DNA of 64,000 nucleotides. Origin: Lysinibacillus sphaericus OT4b.31. Its GTDB lineage: Bacteria > Bacillota > Bacilli > Bacillales_A > Planococcaceae. Position numbers and translations under genes: made by a program. The notes under the pieces are model-generated. The model saw only the letters and a program-made list of their open reading frames with translations, did not search any database and was not told the origin of the DNA. Below are positions 54,056-62,782 of the stretch, piece by piece; within the stretch, counting starts at the first letter, position 1; every line of letters starts with the position of its first letter. The stretch is from NCBI RefSeq assembly GCF_000392615.1, contig NZ_KB933398.1, positions 1,062,391-1,126,390 of the forward strand, given 5' to 3'.

Positions 54056-55369
54056 GTGGAGAAAATTATAGTGACTGGCGGCCAAAAGCTACAGGGAAAA
54101 GTTCGTGTAGAGGGCGCAAAAAATGCAGTGTTACCAATCCTAGCAGCAGCTTTACTTGCTTCTAAAGGAGAAAATGTAATTAAAGAAGTCCCTAACTTAG
54201 CAGATGTCTATACAATTAACGAAGTATTAAAAAGCCTAAATGCAGATGTTACATATATACCTGAAGAAAATATTGTATATATCGACACAACGAAAGAACT
54301 ATCTAGCGAAGCTCAGTTTGAATATGTAAGTAAAATGCGCGCATCAATTTTAGTCATGGGTTCTTTACTTGCTCGAAATGGTTTTGCACGTGTTGCTTTA
54401 CCAGGAGGTTGTGCAATTGGTTCTCGTCCAATTGAATTACATTTAAAAGGTTTTGAAGCAATGGGGGCAAAAATTTCATTTGGGCACGGTTATGTAGAAG
54501 CGAAGACTGATGGCCGTTTAAAGGGTGCAAATGTGTATTTGGACTTCCCTAGTGTTGGCGCTACAGAAAATATTATGACTGCTGCATCTTTAGCAATCGG
54601 TACGACAGTGATTGAAAATGCTGCAAAAGAACCTGAAATTGTAGATCTTGCAAACTTCATAAATAGTATGGGTGGCCGTGTCATCGGTGCAGGTACGAAT
54701 ACGATTCGTATTGAAGGTGTTGACACATTATATGGAACGGAACACCATATTATTCCTGACCGTATTGAGGCCGGAACATTTATGGTAGCAGCTGCAATTA
54801 CTAAGGGTGACGTGACTATTGAAAACGCTGTGCCTGAGCATATGACAGCATTAATTGCAAAAATGCGTGAAATGGGTGTAGAAATTACAGAGCTAGATGA
54901 GGGGATACGCGTAAGGGTACCTAACGTCTTAAAAGCAGTAGATATTAAAACTATGCCACATCCGGGCTTCCCAACAGACATGCAATCACAAATGATGGCA
55001 TTAATGTTAACAGCACAAGGTACGAGTATTATAACGGAAACGGTGTTTGAAAATCGTTTCATGCATGTTGAAGAGTTCCGTCGCATGAATGCTGGTGCTA
55101 AAATTGAAGGACGTTCTGTGTTTATCGAAGGGCCTGTAAATCTTCAGGGGGCTGAAGTGATGGCTACAGATTTACGAGCAGCGGCTGCACTAATTTTAGC
55201 AGGTCTTGTATCAGAGGGAGTTACGCGTGTTACAAAACTTCATCACTTAGACCGTGGTTACGTAGATTTCCACGATAAGCTAGCGGCACTTGGCGCAGAT
55301 ATTGAGCGTGTCGCAACAATGGAAGTAGTGTCAAATGAAAAATCAACTATGCATATTCCAGCCAATTAA
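54056..55369 (+). CDS. murAA: UDP-N-acetylglucosamine 1-carboxyvinyltransferase, MurAA type
   Basis: 437 aa. Catalytic Cys in [15 protein letters not shown] and K-N in EGAKNAVLP near residue 22. It is the main enolpyruvyl transferase of peptidoglycan synthesis; its paralogue is at 17240. GTG 54056 is 7-8 nt after CGGAGGG; TTG 54035 in frame precedes the SD. In B. subtilis ywmB lies between murAA and spoIID; it is absent here. Confidence 0.95.
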   Translation: MEKIIVTGGQKLQGKVRVEGAKNAVLPILAAALLASKGENVIKEVPNLADVYTINEVLKSLNADVTYIPEENIVYIDTTKELSSEAQFEYVSKMRASILVMGSLLARNGFARVALPGGCAIGSRPIELHLKGFEAMGAKISFGHGYVEAKTDGRLKGANVYLDFPSVGATENIMTAASLAIGTTVIENAAKEPEIVDLANFINSMGGRVIGAGTNTIRIEGVDTLYGTEHHIIPDRIEAGTFMVAAAITKGDVTIENAVPEHMTALIAKMREMGVEITELDEGIRVRVPNVLKAVDIKTMPHPGFPTDMQSQMMALMLTAQGTSIITETVFENRFMHVEEFRRMNAGAKIEGRSVFIEGPVNLQGAEVMATDLRAAAALILAGLVSEGVTRVTKLHHLDRGYVDFHDKLAALGADIERVATMEVVSNEKSTMHIPAN

Positions 55370-55380
55370 ATAGCATGAGA

Positions 55381-55416
55381 AACCCTTTACTAGTATGTGG
55401 GAGTAAAGGGTTTTTT
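55381..55416 (+). terminator. murAA terminator
   Basis: AACCCTTTACT/AGTAAAGGGTT, 11-bp perfect stem, 10-nt loop, TTTT. Confidence 0.94.
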
Positions 55417-55514
55417 GTTGTTGCTGAGTAGAAAAATGTTCAATAATGGACTGAAAGAATTTCAGTAAGTTAGGCTGTATTATGGAAATTCCATGTCCTC
55501 GTTCACATAATTAG

Positions 55515-56480
55515 ATGAAGTCTAGCATATTATTCCTTATGAAAAAATGGATGATGAGTATAGGGGTTATTTGTTTAATTGGTGCATTATACATGCTTCC
55601 AGTGGCATTTAGTGAAAGAAGAATGACATTGGAAGATAGTTCTCCGCAAAAGACGGAGCAGGCCTGTGAAATTCTCATAGAAGTGGAGGGACAAAAGGAA
55701 AAAATCCCTTTAGAAACGTATATAACAGGTGTTGTAGCAGCAGAGATGCCTGTTTCATTTAAAAAAGAGGCTTTAAAAGCACAAGCTATTGCGGCAAGGA
55801 CATATGCATTGAAAACGACAAATTACGGCAAAAAAGCAATTGCTCCAACGGTTGCTAGACAAGTTTTCTATGATAAAGATCAAAGAAAAGCCAATTGGAC
55901 TAGCAATTTCCCGGGAAATGAAAAGAAAATTGTCGAGGCGATTACAGAAACGAAAGGACAAGTTCTTCTATATAATAATGAATTAATCACGGCAATGTTT
56001 CACTCTACAAGTAATGGTAAAACGGAAAGTGCTTATGGCTACAGCGGCAATGACATTCCGTACTTGCAAAGTGTTGCAAGTATGTCCGATCAATCATCTC
56101 CAAAGTTTACTGCAATGGAAGAATGGACATTAGCTGAATGGAATGCTTTATGGCCAATTAAATGGCAAGCAACTGATTTTAGTCGATTACAGCTGTTCTA
56201 CAACGATTCAGGGCGTGTTGAACGATTGCAATTAGGCAATAACGTATGGACAGGGCGCGAAGTACGAACGCTTTTGCAGTTGCCATCTAGTGACTTTACT
56301 ATATCTTTTGATAAGAATACGGGCAAGGTAGGCGTGACAACACAAGGATATGGGCACGGCGTAGGGATGAGCCAGTATGGTGCAGAGGCAATGGCGAGCG
56401 ATGGAAAGACTGCTGCAGAAATTTTACACTACTATTATCAACAAATTGAGATAAAAAAAATAGATGCATGTTTAAAATAA
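55515..56480 (+). CDS. spoIID: Stage II sporulation protein D (SpoIID), septal lytic transglycosylase
   Basis: 321 aa. One N-terminal membrane anchor (about residues 12-32) and the SpoIID domain. E77 in GVVAAEMP matches the catalytic Glu; KAQAIAARTYAL, FHSTSNGKTESAYGYSG and GYGHGVGMSQYGAEAMA follow. It cuts glycan strands during engulfment with SpoIIM and SpoIIP. The start is uncertain: ATG 55515 has no SD, and ATG 55539 is equally possible. Upstream lie two small palindromes, ACTGAAAGAATTTCAGT and ATGGAAATTCCAT. A sigma-E promoter is expected but not clear. Confidence 0.92.
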   Translation: MKSSILFLMKKWMMSIGVICLIGALYMLPVAFSERRMTLEDSSPQKTEQACEILIEVEGQKEKIPLETYITGVVAAEMPVSFKKEALKAQAIAARTYALKTTNYGKKAIAPTVARQVFYDKDQRKANWTSNFPGNEKKIVEAITETKGQVLLYNNELITAMFHSTSNGKTESAYGYSGNDIPYLQSVASMSDQSSPKFTAMEEWTLAEWNALWPIKWQATDFSRLQLFYNDSGRVERLQLGNNVWTGREVRTLLQLPSSDFTISFDKNTGKVGVTTQGYGHGVGMSQYGAEAMASDGKTAAEILHYYYQQIEIKKIDACLK

Positions 56481-56517
56481 CTTCTAGTTGTTCACACTGC
56501 AACTAGAGGTGATGAAA

Positions 56518-57171
56518 ATGAGAGAGGATAAAAATAGTAAAACTTCTCAAAAAGAACAGTTACAGAAGAAACCTTGGTTTTGGCCAGCAGTGTATGCGGG
56601 TGGCGCTCTAATGCTAGCAGGTATTTTATTTGGTTACAATAGTCTTGTATCAAAAGTAGAAGAGGCTCCGTTACCAGATTTAGCGCAAGTGGAACCAGGT
56701 CCAGTAGTTGAAACCAATGCACGTACAGAAACAATGAAGTACCCATTCAAGGAAACGAATCTTAGTAAAGTACAAGTTTCACAGGAATTTTATGAGCTAG
56801 AGGCCAATGAAGAATCACGTGAGAATGCCTTAATGGTATTCAATCAAACATTCACTACTTCATCTGGTATTTCGCTTTCTATGAATGGAGAAGAGTTTGA
56901 GGTAGTTGCTGCTTTGAGTGGTAAAGTACTAGAGGTAAAACTAGATGCGTTCACAGGCAATAAGATTGTACTAGAGCATTCGAATGGTAAGCAGACACAA
57001 TATAGCTCTGTGAAGGACATTGCAGTGAAGGAAGGCGATGAGGTGACACAAGGTCAGGTACTAGGAAAAGCAACTGACAATGAGTGGAATCAAGCAGCTG
57101 GCGTTCACATGCATTTTGAAGTACTAGAAAACGGAAAATTTATTAATCCAAAGAAATTATTAGCGTTTTAA
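56518..57171 (+). CDS. spoIIQ: Stage II sporulation protein Q (SpoIIQ), degenerate M23 domain
   Basis: 217 aa. A cytoplasmic N-terminus (MREDKNSK), one transmembrane helix (about residues 20-40) and a C-terminal LytM/M23 domain. The zinc-binding first motif HxxxD is missing (GISLSMNGEEFE in its place) although HMHFE remains, so it should not be a peptidase, as in B. subtilis SpoIIQ. It forms the forespore side of the SpoIIQ-SpoIIIAH channel. ATG 56518 is 8 nt after AGAGG; ATG 56512 is too close. A terminator follows. Confidence 0.92.
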   Translation: MREDKNSKTSQKEQLQKKPWFWPAVYAGGALMLAGILFGYNSLVSKVEEAPLPDLAQVEPGPVVETNARTETMKYPFKETNLSKVQVSQEFYELEANEESRENALMVFNQTFTTSSGISLSMNGEEFEVVAALSGKVLEVKLDAFTGNKIVLEHSNGKQTQYSSVKDIAVKEGDEVTQGQVLGKATDNEWNQAAGVHMHFEVLENGKFINPKKLLAF

Positions 57172-57251
57172 AAACTACATTCGCGCCCGTTCGTTGCTGT
57201 CATAGCGCTTTCGCACTGACAAAACATCCGTACGCGATAAGCGCTGATCTA

Positions 57252-57278
57252 AAAAAAGCCACGAACAGTGGCTTTTTT
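57252..57278 (+). terminator. spoIIQ terminator
   Basis: AAAAAAGCCAC/GTGGCTTTTTT, 11-bp perfect stem with GAACA loop. Confidence 0.93.
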
Positions 57279-57391
57279 GGCGCGAGTACATAATTTATCC
57301 AAAAATATGTCAGTTGGAGAAAGAAGCCTAAAACAATCTCAACTTTGCGACAGCTGTTTCATGAGCCACATTTAAATGCTTGAGTGACAAG

Positions 57392-57418
57392 ATATTAATA
57401 AAAAAATCAGCATATTAA
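57392..57418 (+). promoter_or_regulatory. Possible sigma-E promoter of spoIIID
   Basis: ATATT (57392-57396), 14 nt, CATATTAA (57411-57418), similar to the sigma-E elements ATATT and CATACAnT. It lies about 115 nt before the start, leaving a long leader. Confidence 0.45.
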
Positions 57419-57534
57419 CAGAAAGTGCAAATCGTGTTCTGAATAGCTTTGTCCTCACATAAGGTGAAGAAATGCGCAGACGTGCATCTGATGCCAAAGC
57501 CATTTTGTGAAATTGTGTGGAAAGGACGAAGAAC

Positions 57535-57795
57535 GTGCACGAGCACATTCGGAAGCGCTGCATTCGCCTCGGTGAATTATTGATTGAGACGCGTGAAACT
57601 GTGCGTGTCCTCGCGAAAATGACAGGTTATTCAAAAAGTACGGTGCACAAAGATTTAACAGAGCGATTACCTACAATTCATGAAGGATTAGCTGAGCAAG
57701 TGAAAGAAATACTCGCCTACCATAAGGCCGTACGTCATATTCGTGGAGGAGAGGCAACGAAAAACAAGTGGAAAGAAAGAGCGAGTCAAGAATGA
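57535..57795 (+). CDS. spoIIID: Sporulation transcription factor SpoIIID
   Basis: 86 aa. The HTH is RVLAKMTGYSKSTVHKDLTE (residues about 25-44), nearly the sequence I recall for B. subtilis, followed by EVKEIL-like helix and RHIRGGEATKNKWK, the basic DNA-binding tail. It switches mother-cell genes on or off after sigma-E. GTG 57535 gives the family start MHEHI and follows AAAGGA; a start at 57517 adds six residues in front of the SD. Confidence 0.96.
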   Translation: MHEHIRKRCIRLGELLIETRETVRVLAKMTGYSKSTVHKDLTERLPTIHEGLAEQVKEILAYHKAVRHIRGGEATKNKWKERASQE

Positions 57796-57809
57796 TTCGT
57801 TCTTTTTTT
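57776..57809 (+). terminator. spoIIID terminator overlapping the gene end
   Basis: AAAGAGCGAGTC/GATTCGTTCTTT with two G-U pairs, 6-nt loop, then T run; the 5' arm is coding. Confidence 0.8.
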
Positions 57810-57836
57810 GTACCTGATTACGTCAACTTATATAAT
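57808..57836 (+). promoter_or_regulatory. Sigma-A promoter of mbl
   Basis: TTGTAC (57808-57813), 17 nt, TATAAT (57831-57836). The -35 overlaps the T tract of the spoIIID terminator. Confidence 0.75.
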
Positions 57837-57963
57837 TGAAGGAAAACATACATATTCACTAAATTTAGGTGAAATTACCAATAGGGTGTGATAAAATATT
57901 CTAGATAAACAGATAAAAATGAACGTTATGTAGTTGGAACTGGCGGGAAGGAGAAATTATAGA

Positions 57964-58959
57964 ATGTTTTCGAAAGATATTGGCATTGACTTAGGAACTG
58001 CGAACGTATTAATCCACGTAAAAGGGAAGGGAATTGTCCTGAACGAACCTTCTGTGGTGGCGATTGATAGAAAAACAAATAAGGTATTAGCGGTAGGGGA
58101 AGAAGCTCGACAAATGGTAGGGCGCACGCCGGGCAATATAACTGCAATTCGTCCATTACGAGATGGAGTAATTGCAGATTTTGATGTTACAGAAGCAATG
58201 CTTAGACATTTTATCAATAAATTAAATTTAAAGGGCTTTTTAACGAAGCCACGTATACTAATCTGCTGTCCAACAAATATTACTAGTGTTGAACAAAAGG
58301 CTATTCGTGAAGCTGCTGAAAAATCGGGCGGTAAAAAAGTATATTTAGAAGAAGAACCTAAAGTAGCAGCAATAGGTGCAGGTATGGATATCTTCCAACC
58401 AAGCGGTAATATGGTCGTTGATATTGGTGGTGGGACAACAGATATCGCTGTCCTTTCAATGGGGGATATTGTAACGAGTGAATCTATCAAGGTTGCTGGA
58501 GATGTTTTTGATAACGATATTTTGCAGTACATTAAAAAAGAATATAAGTTGCTGATTGGTGAACGTACAGCAGAGGCAATTAAAATGACGATTGGTACAG
58601 TATTTAAAGGTGGTCGTAGTGACTCAATGGATATTCGTGGTCGTGACATGGTAACAGGCTTACCGCGTACAATTGCTATCCACTCGGAAGAAATTGAACG
58701 TGCCTTACATGAATCGGTGGCGATGATTGTTCAATCGGCGAAAAATGTACTAGAAAAAACACCACCAGAGTTATCCGCTGATATTATTGATCGTGGCGTT
58801 ATTATTACTGGCGGTGGTGCTTTGTTACACGGCATGGACCAGCTATTAATTGAAGAGTTAAAAGTACCTGTTTTCATTGCAGAACACCCGATGGATTGTG
58901 TTGCAATTGGTACAGGCATTATGCTTGAAAATATCGATCGAGTACCTGCTTCCCTATAA
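57964..58959 (+). CDS. mbl: Rod-shape-determining protein Mbl (MreB family)
   Basis: 331 aa actin-like filament protein. Phosphate-binding loops are DIGIDLGTANVLI at the N-terminus and DIGGGTTDIAV in the second half; adenosine-binding GGGALLHGMD is near residue 285. It guides lateral wall synthesis. Location after spoIIID identifies Mbl rather than MreB. ATG 57964 has GGAAGGAG upstream; frame upstream from 57934 is not conserved. Confidence 0.95.
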   Translation: MFSKDIGIDLGTANVLIHVKGKGIVLNEPSVVAIDRKTNKVLAVGEEARQMVGRTPGNITAIRPLRDGVIADFDVTEAMLRHFINKLNLKGFLTKPRILICCPTNITSVEQKAIREAAEKSGGKKVYLEEEPKVAAIGAGMDIFQPSGNMVVDIGGGTTDIAVLSMGDIVTSESIKVAGDVFDNDILQYIKKEYKLLIGERTAEAIKMTIGTVFKGGRSDSMDIRGRDMVTGLPRTIAIHSEEIERALHESVAMIVQSAKNVLEKTPPELSADIIDRGVIITGGGALLHGMDQLLIEELKVPVFIAEHPMDCVAIGTGIMLENIDRVPASL

Positions 58960-58980
58960 TAATAGAATGAGGTGATTCCT

Positions 58981-59814
58981 TTGTTTAAAGGGTTTTATAC
59001 TGTAGCAACAGGGATGATTACACAACAAAGACGTACAGAATTATTAACTAATAACTTATCAAATGCCAGTACTCCTGGATTTAAGGCAGACCAATCAACA
59101 ATTCGTTCGTTTCCGGACATGCTTATGTCAAGCGTAGGTAAAACGAATGCACCTGCTAATCAGCAAGCTGGTTCGCAATATATGAGCCAAGTTGGTGCAT
59201 TGAACACAGGGATTTACATGCAGGAAACATTGCCAAATTACATACAAGGTCAAATTTATAGCACAGATTTACCGACAGATATGGCCTTAATCGATGGGTA
59301 CTTACCGCAAAATGAAGATGGTGTTACAGGCTCGATTTTCTTCCGTTTAGCTCATCCAGAAGGTGGAGAAGCGTATACGCGTAACGGGAACTTTACTTTA
59401 GATGGTCAAGGCTATTTAGTAAATCCACAAGGGCTGTATGTGCTATCTGAAGCAGGTCAGCGCATCCAGCTACAAAATGATGATTTTCGCTTAGACCAAG
59501 ACGGTACAATTTATGTAGATAATCAACAGGTAGCACGAGTAGGTGTATCTTTTGCTGCAAATCCGAACATGCTACAAAAACAAGATAACGGCTTAATTCG
59601 TACACAAAATGGAGAAAATTTACCGACTGCTTATGGTGCGAATGGTGTATCCTTTACACTAAGTCAAAATTTCCTTGAGGGTTCGAACGTTGATTCTAGT
59701 CGTACCATGACAGACTTAATGACAGCATACCGCGCGTTTGAAGCAAATCAAAAAGTGTTACAAGCTTATGATCGCAGTATGGAAAAGGCTGTCAATGAAA
59801 TTGGCAAAATATAA
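58981..59814 (+). CDS. flhO: Flagellar hook-basal body protein FlhO (FlgF/FlgG family)
   Basis: 277 aa. N-terminal rod motif LTNNLSNASTPGFKAD and C-terminal DLMTAYRAFEANQKVLQAYD are the flagellar rod signatures. In B. subtilis FlhO and FlhP form the distal part of the rod. The start is TTG 58981 after GAGGTGATT; the GTG at 58972 overlaps the SD. It is 21 nt after mbl, so mbl-flhO-flhP are probably one operon. Confidence 0.93.
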   Translation: MFKGFYTVATGMITQQRRTELLTNNLSNASTPGFKADQSTIRSFPDMLMSSVGKTNAPANQQAGSQYMSQVGALNTGIYMQETLPNYIQGQIYSTDLPTDMALIDGYLPQNEDGVTGSIFFRLAHPEGGEAYTRNGNFTLDGQGYLVNPQGLYVLSEAGQRIQLQNDDFRLDQDGTIYVDNQQVARVGVSFAANPNMLQKQDNGLIRTQNGENLPTAYGANGVSFTLSQNFLEGSNVDSSRTMTDLMTAYRAFEANQKVLQAYDRSMEKAVNEIGKI

Positions 59815-59838
59815 TAAGCAAACAGGAGGCGTTGTCAA

Positions 59839-60678
59839 TTGTTACGTACGATGATTACCGCAACTAATACAATGGGGCAATTGCAAAATAAATTAGATAC
59901 GATTAGTAATAATATTGCTAACAGTAATACACATGGCTATAAAACACAGGAATCTACTTTTAATGAATTGCTCTATCAACAATTCAATAATGATAAGCAA
60001 GACCGCGCTGAGCGTCAAACGCCTGTTGGTATTCGCTATGGCGCTGGGGCAATGCTCGGCCAAATTCAAACGAATCATAAACAGGGCTCATTACAAACAA
60101 CAAATCGTGACCTTGATTTTGCTTTTACAAAACCAAAGCAATATTTTAATATTTTGATGCCAGATGGTGAAAATGGATCAAAAACAGTGTATACTCGTCA
60201 AGGTGACTTTTATTTATCACCATTGAATAATGGAACGGCTATGGTTGTAAATGCAGATGGCTATCCACTTGCAGATGCATCAGGGCAAGCGATTACATTA
60301 CCGGATAATGTGAAAAGCTTTGGTATAAGCAATGGAGGCGTTTTAGAGGCAACTGATGCGAATGGCAATATTATTCGTACAGATATAGCCGTTACAGAAC
60401 TGCAAAAGCCACAGCTAATGGAGCATATTTCTGGCACATATATAGGTTTACCGAATAACTTAGCCGAATTAGGGTATAATCAAGCTGAAGTATTAACGGA
60501 ATTACAAGGGGCAAATCGTCAGCAAATAGGCATGCAAGGTGGTACGCTTGAAATGTCGAATGTCAACTTATCAAAAGAGATGACAGATTTAATCCAAACA
60601 CAGCGTTCTTATCAATTCAATGCAAGAGCCGTAACCTTAGCAGACCAAATGCTGGGACTGATTAATGGTATTCGATAG
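59839..60678 (+). CDS. flhP: Flagellar hook-basal body protein FlhP (FlgG family)
   Basis: 279 aa. Rod signature LDTISNNIANSNTHGYKTQE at the N-terminus and EMTDLIQTQRSYQFNARAV at the C-terminus. It is a paralogue of FlhO, expected to cap the rod beneath the hook. The start is TTG 59839 (MLRTMITATNTM) with AGGAGG about 11 nt upstream; ATG 59851 is an alternative. Confidence 0.93.
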   Translation: MLRTMITATNTMGQLQNKLDTISNNIANSNTHGYKTQESTFNELLYQQFNNDKQDRAERQTPVGIRYGAGAMLGQIQTNHKQGSLQTTNRDLDFAFTKPKQYFNILMPDGENGSKTVYTRQGDFYLSPLNNGTAMVVNADGYPLADASGQAITLPDNVKSFGISNGGVLEATDANGNIIRTDIAVTELQKPQLMEHISGTYIGLPNNLAELGYNQAEVLTELQGANRQQIGMQGGTLEMSNVNLSKEMTDLIQTQRSYQFNARAVTLADQMLGLINGIR

Positions 60679-60725
60679 GTTAACGCTCTTATAAATGTCT
60701 AGTTAGAAATGAAGGAGTACAAGCT

Positions 60726-61010
60726 ATGACAAACGATTCACGTCGCCGTTCTGTGCCGACAAAAGAAACCGAAACGCCACCAGAAGAGAAGGAACGACGC
60801 TCAAATGGAGAGCAACGAGAGGTTCGATGGGTGCAAATACGACTGATTCCGATTTGGTTACGTGTTGTACTTGTTATCGTGTTAATCGTAGTTGCAGCTA
60901 TTCTAGGAACAATGGTTGGCTACAGTGTAATAGGCGAAGGTAAAGCACTGGATGTTTTTAAAACAGAGACATGGCAGCATATATTTGACATAATGAATGG
61001 TAAAGAATAA
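60726..61010 (+). CDS. EpuA-like small membrane protein (PF11772-type)
   Basis: 94 aa. A charged, Arg/Glu-rich N-terminal half (residues 1-38) is followed by the block IRLIPIWLRVVLVIVLIVVA, one membrane helix, and GYSVIGEGKALDVFKTETWQHI. This matches what I recall of the EpuA family, which is often labelled RNA polymerase subunit beta for no functional reason. Its place between flhP and fabZ is common in Bacillales. The function is unknown. Confidence 0.75.
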   Translation: MTNDSRRRSVPTKETETPPEEKERRSNGEQREVRWVQIRLIPIWLRVVLVIVLIVVAAILGTMVGYSVIGEGKALDVFKTETWQHIFDIMNGKE

Positions 61011-61032
61011 TAATATTCTTTACCATCCTTTG
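60997..61032 (+). terminator. Hairpin at the end of the EpuA-like gene
   Basis: A 13-bp perfect stem ATGGTAAAGAATA/TATTCTTTACCAT around ATAA; the stop codon lies at the tip. The T tract is weak. Confidence 0.7.
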
Positions 61033-61069
61033 CGTTTTACATAAATACATATTCTAAGGGGGAAAAGAA

Positions 61070-61513
61070 ATGTTAACAGCAGAACAAATTCAAGCAATTT
61101 TACCACATCGTTATCCTTTTCTATTTGTCGATCGTATTGTGGAATTAGAAGAAGGTAAGCGTGCAGTAGGCTTAAAAAATGTTTCCATTAACGAAGACTT
61201 CTTTAATGGCCATTTTCCAGGTTATCCAGTAATGCCAGGCGTATTAATTGTAGAAGCATTAGCACAAGTGGGTGGGGTAGCATTATTAAATGCAGAGCAA
61301 TTTAAAGGACGTCTAGCTTTTTTAACAGGTGTAGACAATTGTCGCTTTAAGCGTCAAGTAGTGCCGGGAGATCAGCTTCGATTAGAGGTAGAATTCGTAA
61401 AGCTACGCGGTGCTATGGGCAAAGGACACGGTATTGCTACTGTCGATGGTGAGCTAGTATGTGAGGCAGATATTTTATTTGCAATTGGACCGGAACAGCC
61501 AAAACAGCCTTAA
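61070..61513 (+). CDS. fabZ: 3-hydroxyacyl-[acyl-carrier-protein] dehydratase FabZ
   Basis: 147 aa hotdog fold. Catalytic H48 is in [12 protein letters not shown] and E62 in LIVEALAQ. It dehydrates 3-hydroxyacyl-ACP in type II fatty-acid synthesis. AAGGGGG precedes the ATG. It matches ywpB of B. subtilis in place. Confidence 0.96.
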   Translation: MLTAEQIQAILPHRYPFLFVDRIVELEEGKRAVGLKNVSINEDFFNGHFPGYPVMPGVLIVEALAQVGGVALLNAEQFKGRLAFLTGVDNCRFKRQVVPGDQLRLEVEFVKLRGAMGKGHGIATVDGELVCEADILFAIGPEQPKQP

Positions 61514-61669
61514 TTTGCAATTATAGGCTAAAAGTTATAAAATAATGTAGTTGAATATTTTTTTGGTTTTATAAATGATTTATGTTCTGAGAGCGCGATG
61601 GCGAATAAGCGATTGTGAATTGAAATACATGTAATTTGAGGTTTTTTAAAACGTAGGAGGATTATATAG

Positions 61670-62053
61670 ATGTATAAGGAATTGTCTTCAGGTGTTAAAA
61701 TTAGCATTACGCGTTCGATTTCAACATCTTTCGAATCATACTTGGCAAGTATTGGTTGGGATGAAGAGCGCTTTTCTATGGAAGACTTCATTGCTAGCTG
61801 GCAGTCTTATTTTCAGCAAAATGCCGCTTGGATCGAAAAAATCCCATCAGATGTTTTGATGAGTACTGAATTCCATGAAGAAATGGCTCAAAAAATCGAT
61901 GAGGTAATTGCCAAAATTTTAAATGAAGAACCAACAGCTAAACAGGTCGAAACAATCGAGGCATTACAAAAAGGGCTAGATACAAACTATACTTATGACT
62001 GTAAAGCTGAGGCAGCATATATCGAACAGTTATTAAAAGAAAAACAAAAATAG
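61670..62053 (+). CDS. Unknown 127-aa cytoplasmic protein
   Basis: A soluble, acidic, mostly helical protein with no signal peptide and no motif I recognise. The central stretch SMEDFIASWQSYFQQNAAW is aromatic-rich, and the second half is charged (AQKIDEVIAKILNEEP, AAYIEQLLKEKQK). GTAGGAGG is a strong ribosome site 9 nt before the ATG, and codon use looks like the neighbours, so it is probably expressed. The 156-nt gap to fabZ has no clear terminator. Confidence 0.7.
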   Translation: MYKELSSGVKISITRSISTSFESYLASIGWDEERFSMEDFIASWQSYFQQNAAWIEKIPSDVLMSTEFHEEMAQKIDEVIAKILNEEPTAKQVETIEALQKGLDTNYTYDCKAEAAYIEQLLKEKQK

Positions 62054-62074
62054 TTTGTAATAAAATCGGATAGT

Positions 62075-62164
62075 AACCTTCTTTCCCGGGCAATCTATGT
62101 AGGATCACAAATGCACAAGATGTATTTGATGACATAGTACCTAACGGAGAAAGGAGGTTTTTTT
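62075..62164 (+). promoter_or_regulatory. Long hairpin leader that would cover the lipoprotein ribosome site
   Basis: AACCTTCTTTC (62075-62085) pairs with GAAAGGAGGTT (62149-62159), which contains the SD AAAGGAGG. Nested inside are CTATGT/ACATAG (62095-62100, 62132-62137) and CAAAT/ATTTG (62108-62112, 62124-62128). T residues lead straight to the ATG. Confidence 0.55.
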
Positions 62165-62575
62165 ATGTGGAAAATGTCATTTTTCACCATGATTCTTGCT
62201 ACAGTATTCCTTGGAGGTTGTAACTGGGGAAACAATGCAGCTGACGAGACTCCCATGGAGGATACAAGGAACGACATTCGTGAAGGCGTCAATGATGTCG
62301 AAGATGCAATAGACCCAGACAGGAATGATGACGTCTATGATCGTGATGTTAACGGTGATCGTGGTACAGTTAATGATAATAATGTAATTCCAGATGCTAC
62401 AGCACCAGGAACCAATGCTGATATGAACGGCACAAATGGTGTTGACAACGCCCCTAATGCGAATGGTGTCGATCGTAATAACAACAACATGAACGGTACA
62501 AATGGCGTCAATAATGAAGATATTATTGAAGACAATAAAGACATCAAAGACCGTGACAACTTAGATAACCGATAA
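62165..62575 (+). CDS. Asn/Asp-rich putative lipoprotein
   Basis: 136 aa. A short signal peptide MWKMSFFTMILATVF ends in lipobox LGGC (Cys at residue 19). The mature part is low-complexity, rich in Asn, Asp and Gly, with the repeat NMNGTNGV/DMNGTNGV and a final charged EDIIEDNKDIKDRDNLDN. It looks like a flexible surface tether. No homologue is recognised. Upstream AAAGGAGG is very strong but may be masked by a hairpin. Confidence 0.78.
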   Translation: MWKMSFFTMILATVFLGGCNWGNNAADETPMEDTRNDIREGVNDVEDAIDPDRNDDVYDRDVNGDRGTVNDNNVIPDATAPGTNADMNGTNGVDNAPNANGVDRNNNNMNGTNGVNNEDIIEDNKDIKDRDNLDNR

Positions 62576-62580
62576 ATACA

Positions 62581-62617
62581 AAAAGAGTGATTCCCATTAT
62601 ACGGAATCACTTTTTTC
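62581..62617 (+). terminator. Terminator after the lipoprotein gene
   Basis: AGTGATTCC/GGAATCACT, 9-bp perfect stem, 8-nt loop, then TTTTTT. Confidence 0.9.
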
Positions 62618-62643
62618 TGTATGGAGAAGTGAGGAAGGTGCGG

Positions 62644-62767
62644 GTATTCCTGCGAAAGCGAAGGGAGTACGCGTGAAAGTGAAGCGATTACCCGCGGAGG
62701 TGGAGGAAATACCTGCGAAAGCGAGGCAAATACCCGCGAAAGCAGCAAGCAAATCTGCGAAGTGTGC
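62644..62767. repeat. Minisatellite of about six 21-nt units
   Basis: Imperfect units of the type ATACCTGCGAAAGCGAGGCAA start at about 62644, 62667, 62688, 62709, 62730 and 62753 (lengths 23, 21, 21, 21, 23 and a partial). It lies between the convergent ends of the lipoprotein and NERD genes. Confidence 0.85.
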
Positions 62768-62782
62768 ACAAATTCATTTAAA

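Larger units (their letters stand above)
57172..57534. other. Gap between spoIIQ and spoIIID with decayed repeat
   Basis: 57181-57245 (CGCTTTCGCACTGACAAAAC and surroundings) resembles the spo0F-fbaA repeat and the sequence near 31190. A terminator and a sigma-E-like promoter occupy the rest. Confidence 0.45.

Noticed and set aside
54490-55086. 198-codon minus-strand frame in murAA
   Set aside because: Antisense to conserved MurA blocks; the composition is that of a complement frame.
57957-58649. 230-codon minus-strand frame in mbl
   Set aside because: Antisense to the highly conserved MreB-family gene, with no SD or family signal.
62644-62767. CRISPR array
   Set aside because: Units are contiguous and imperfect, without spacers of regular length.
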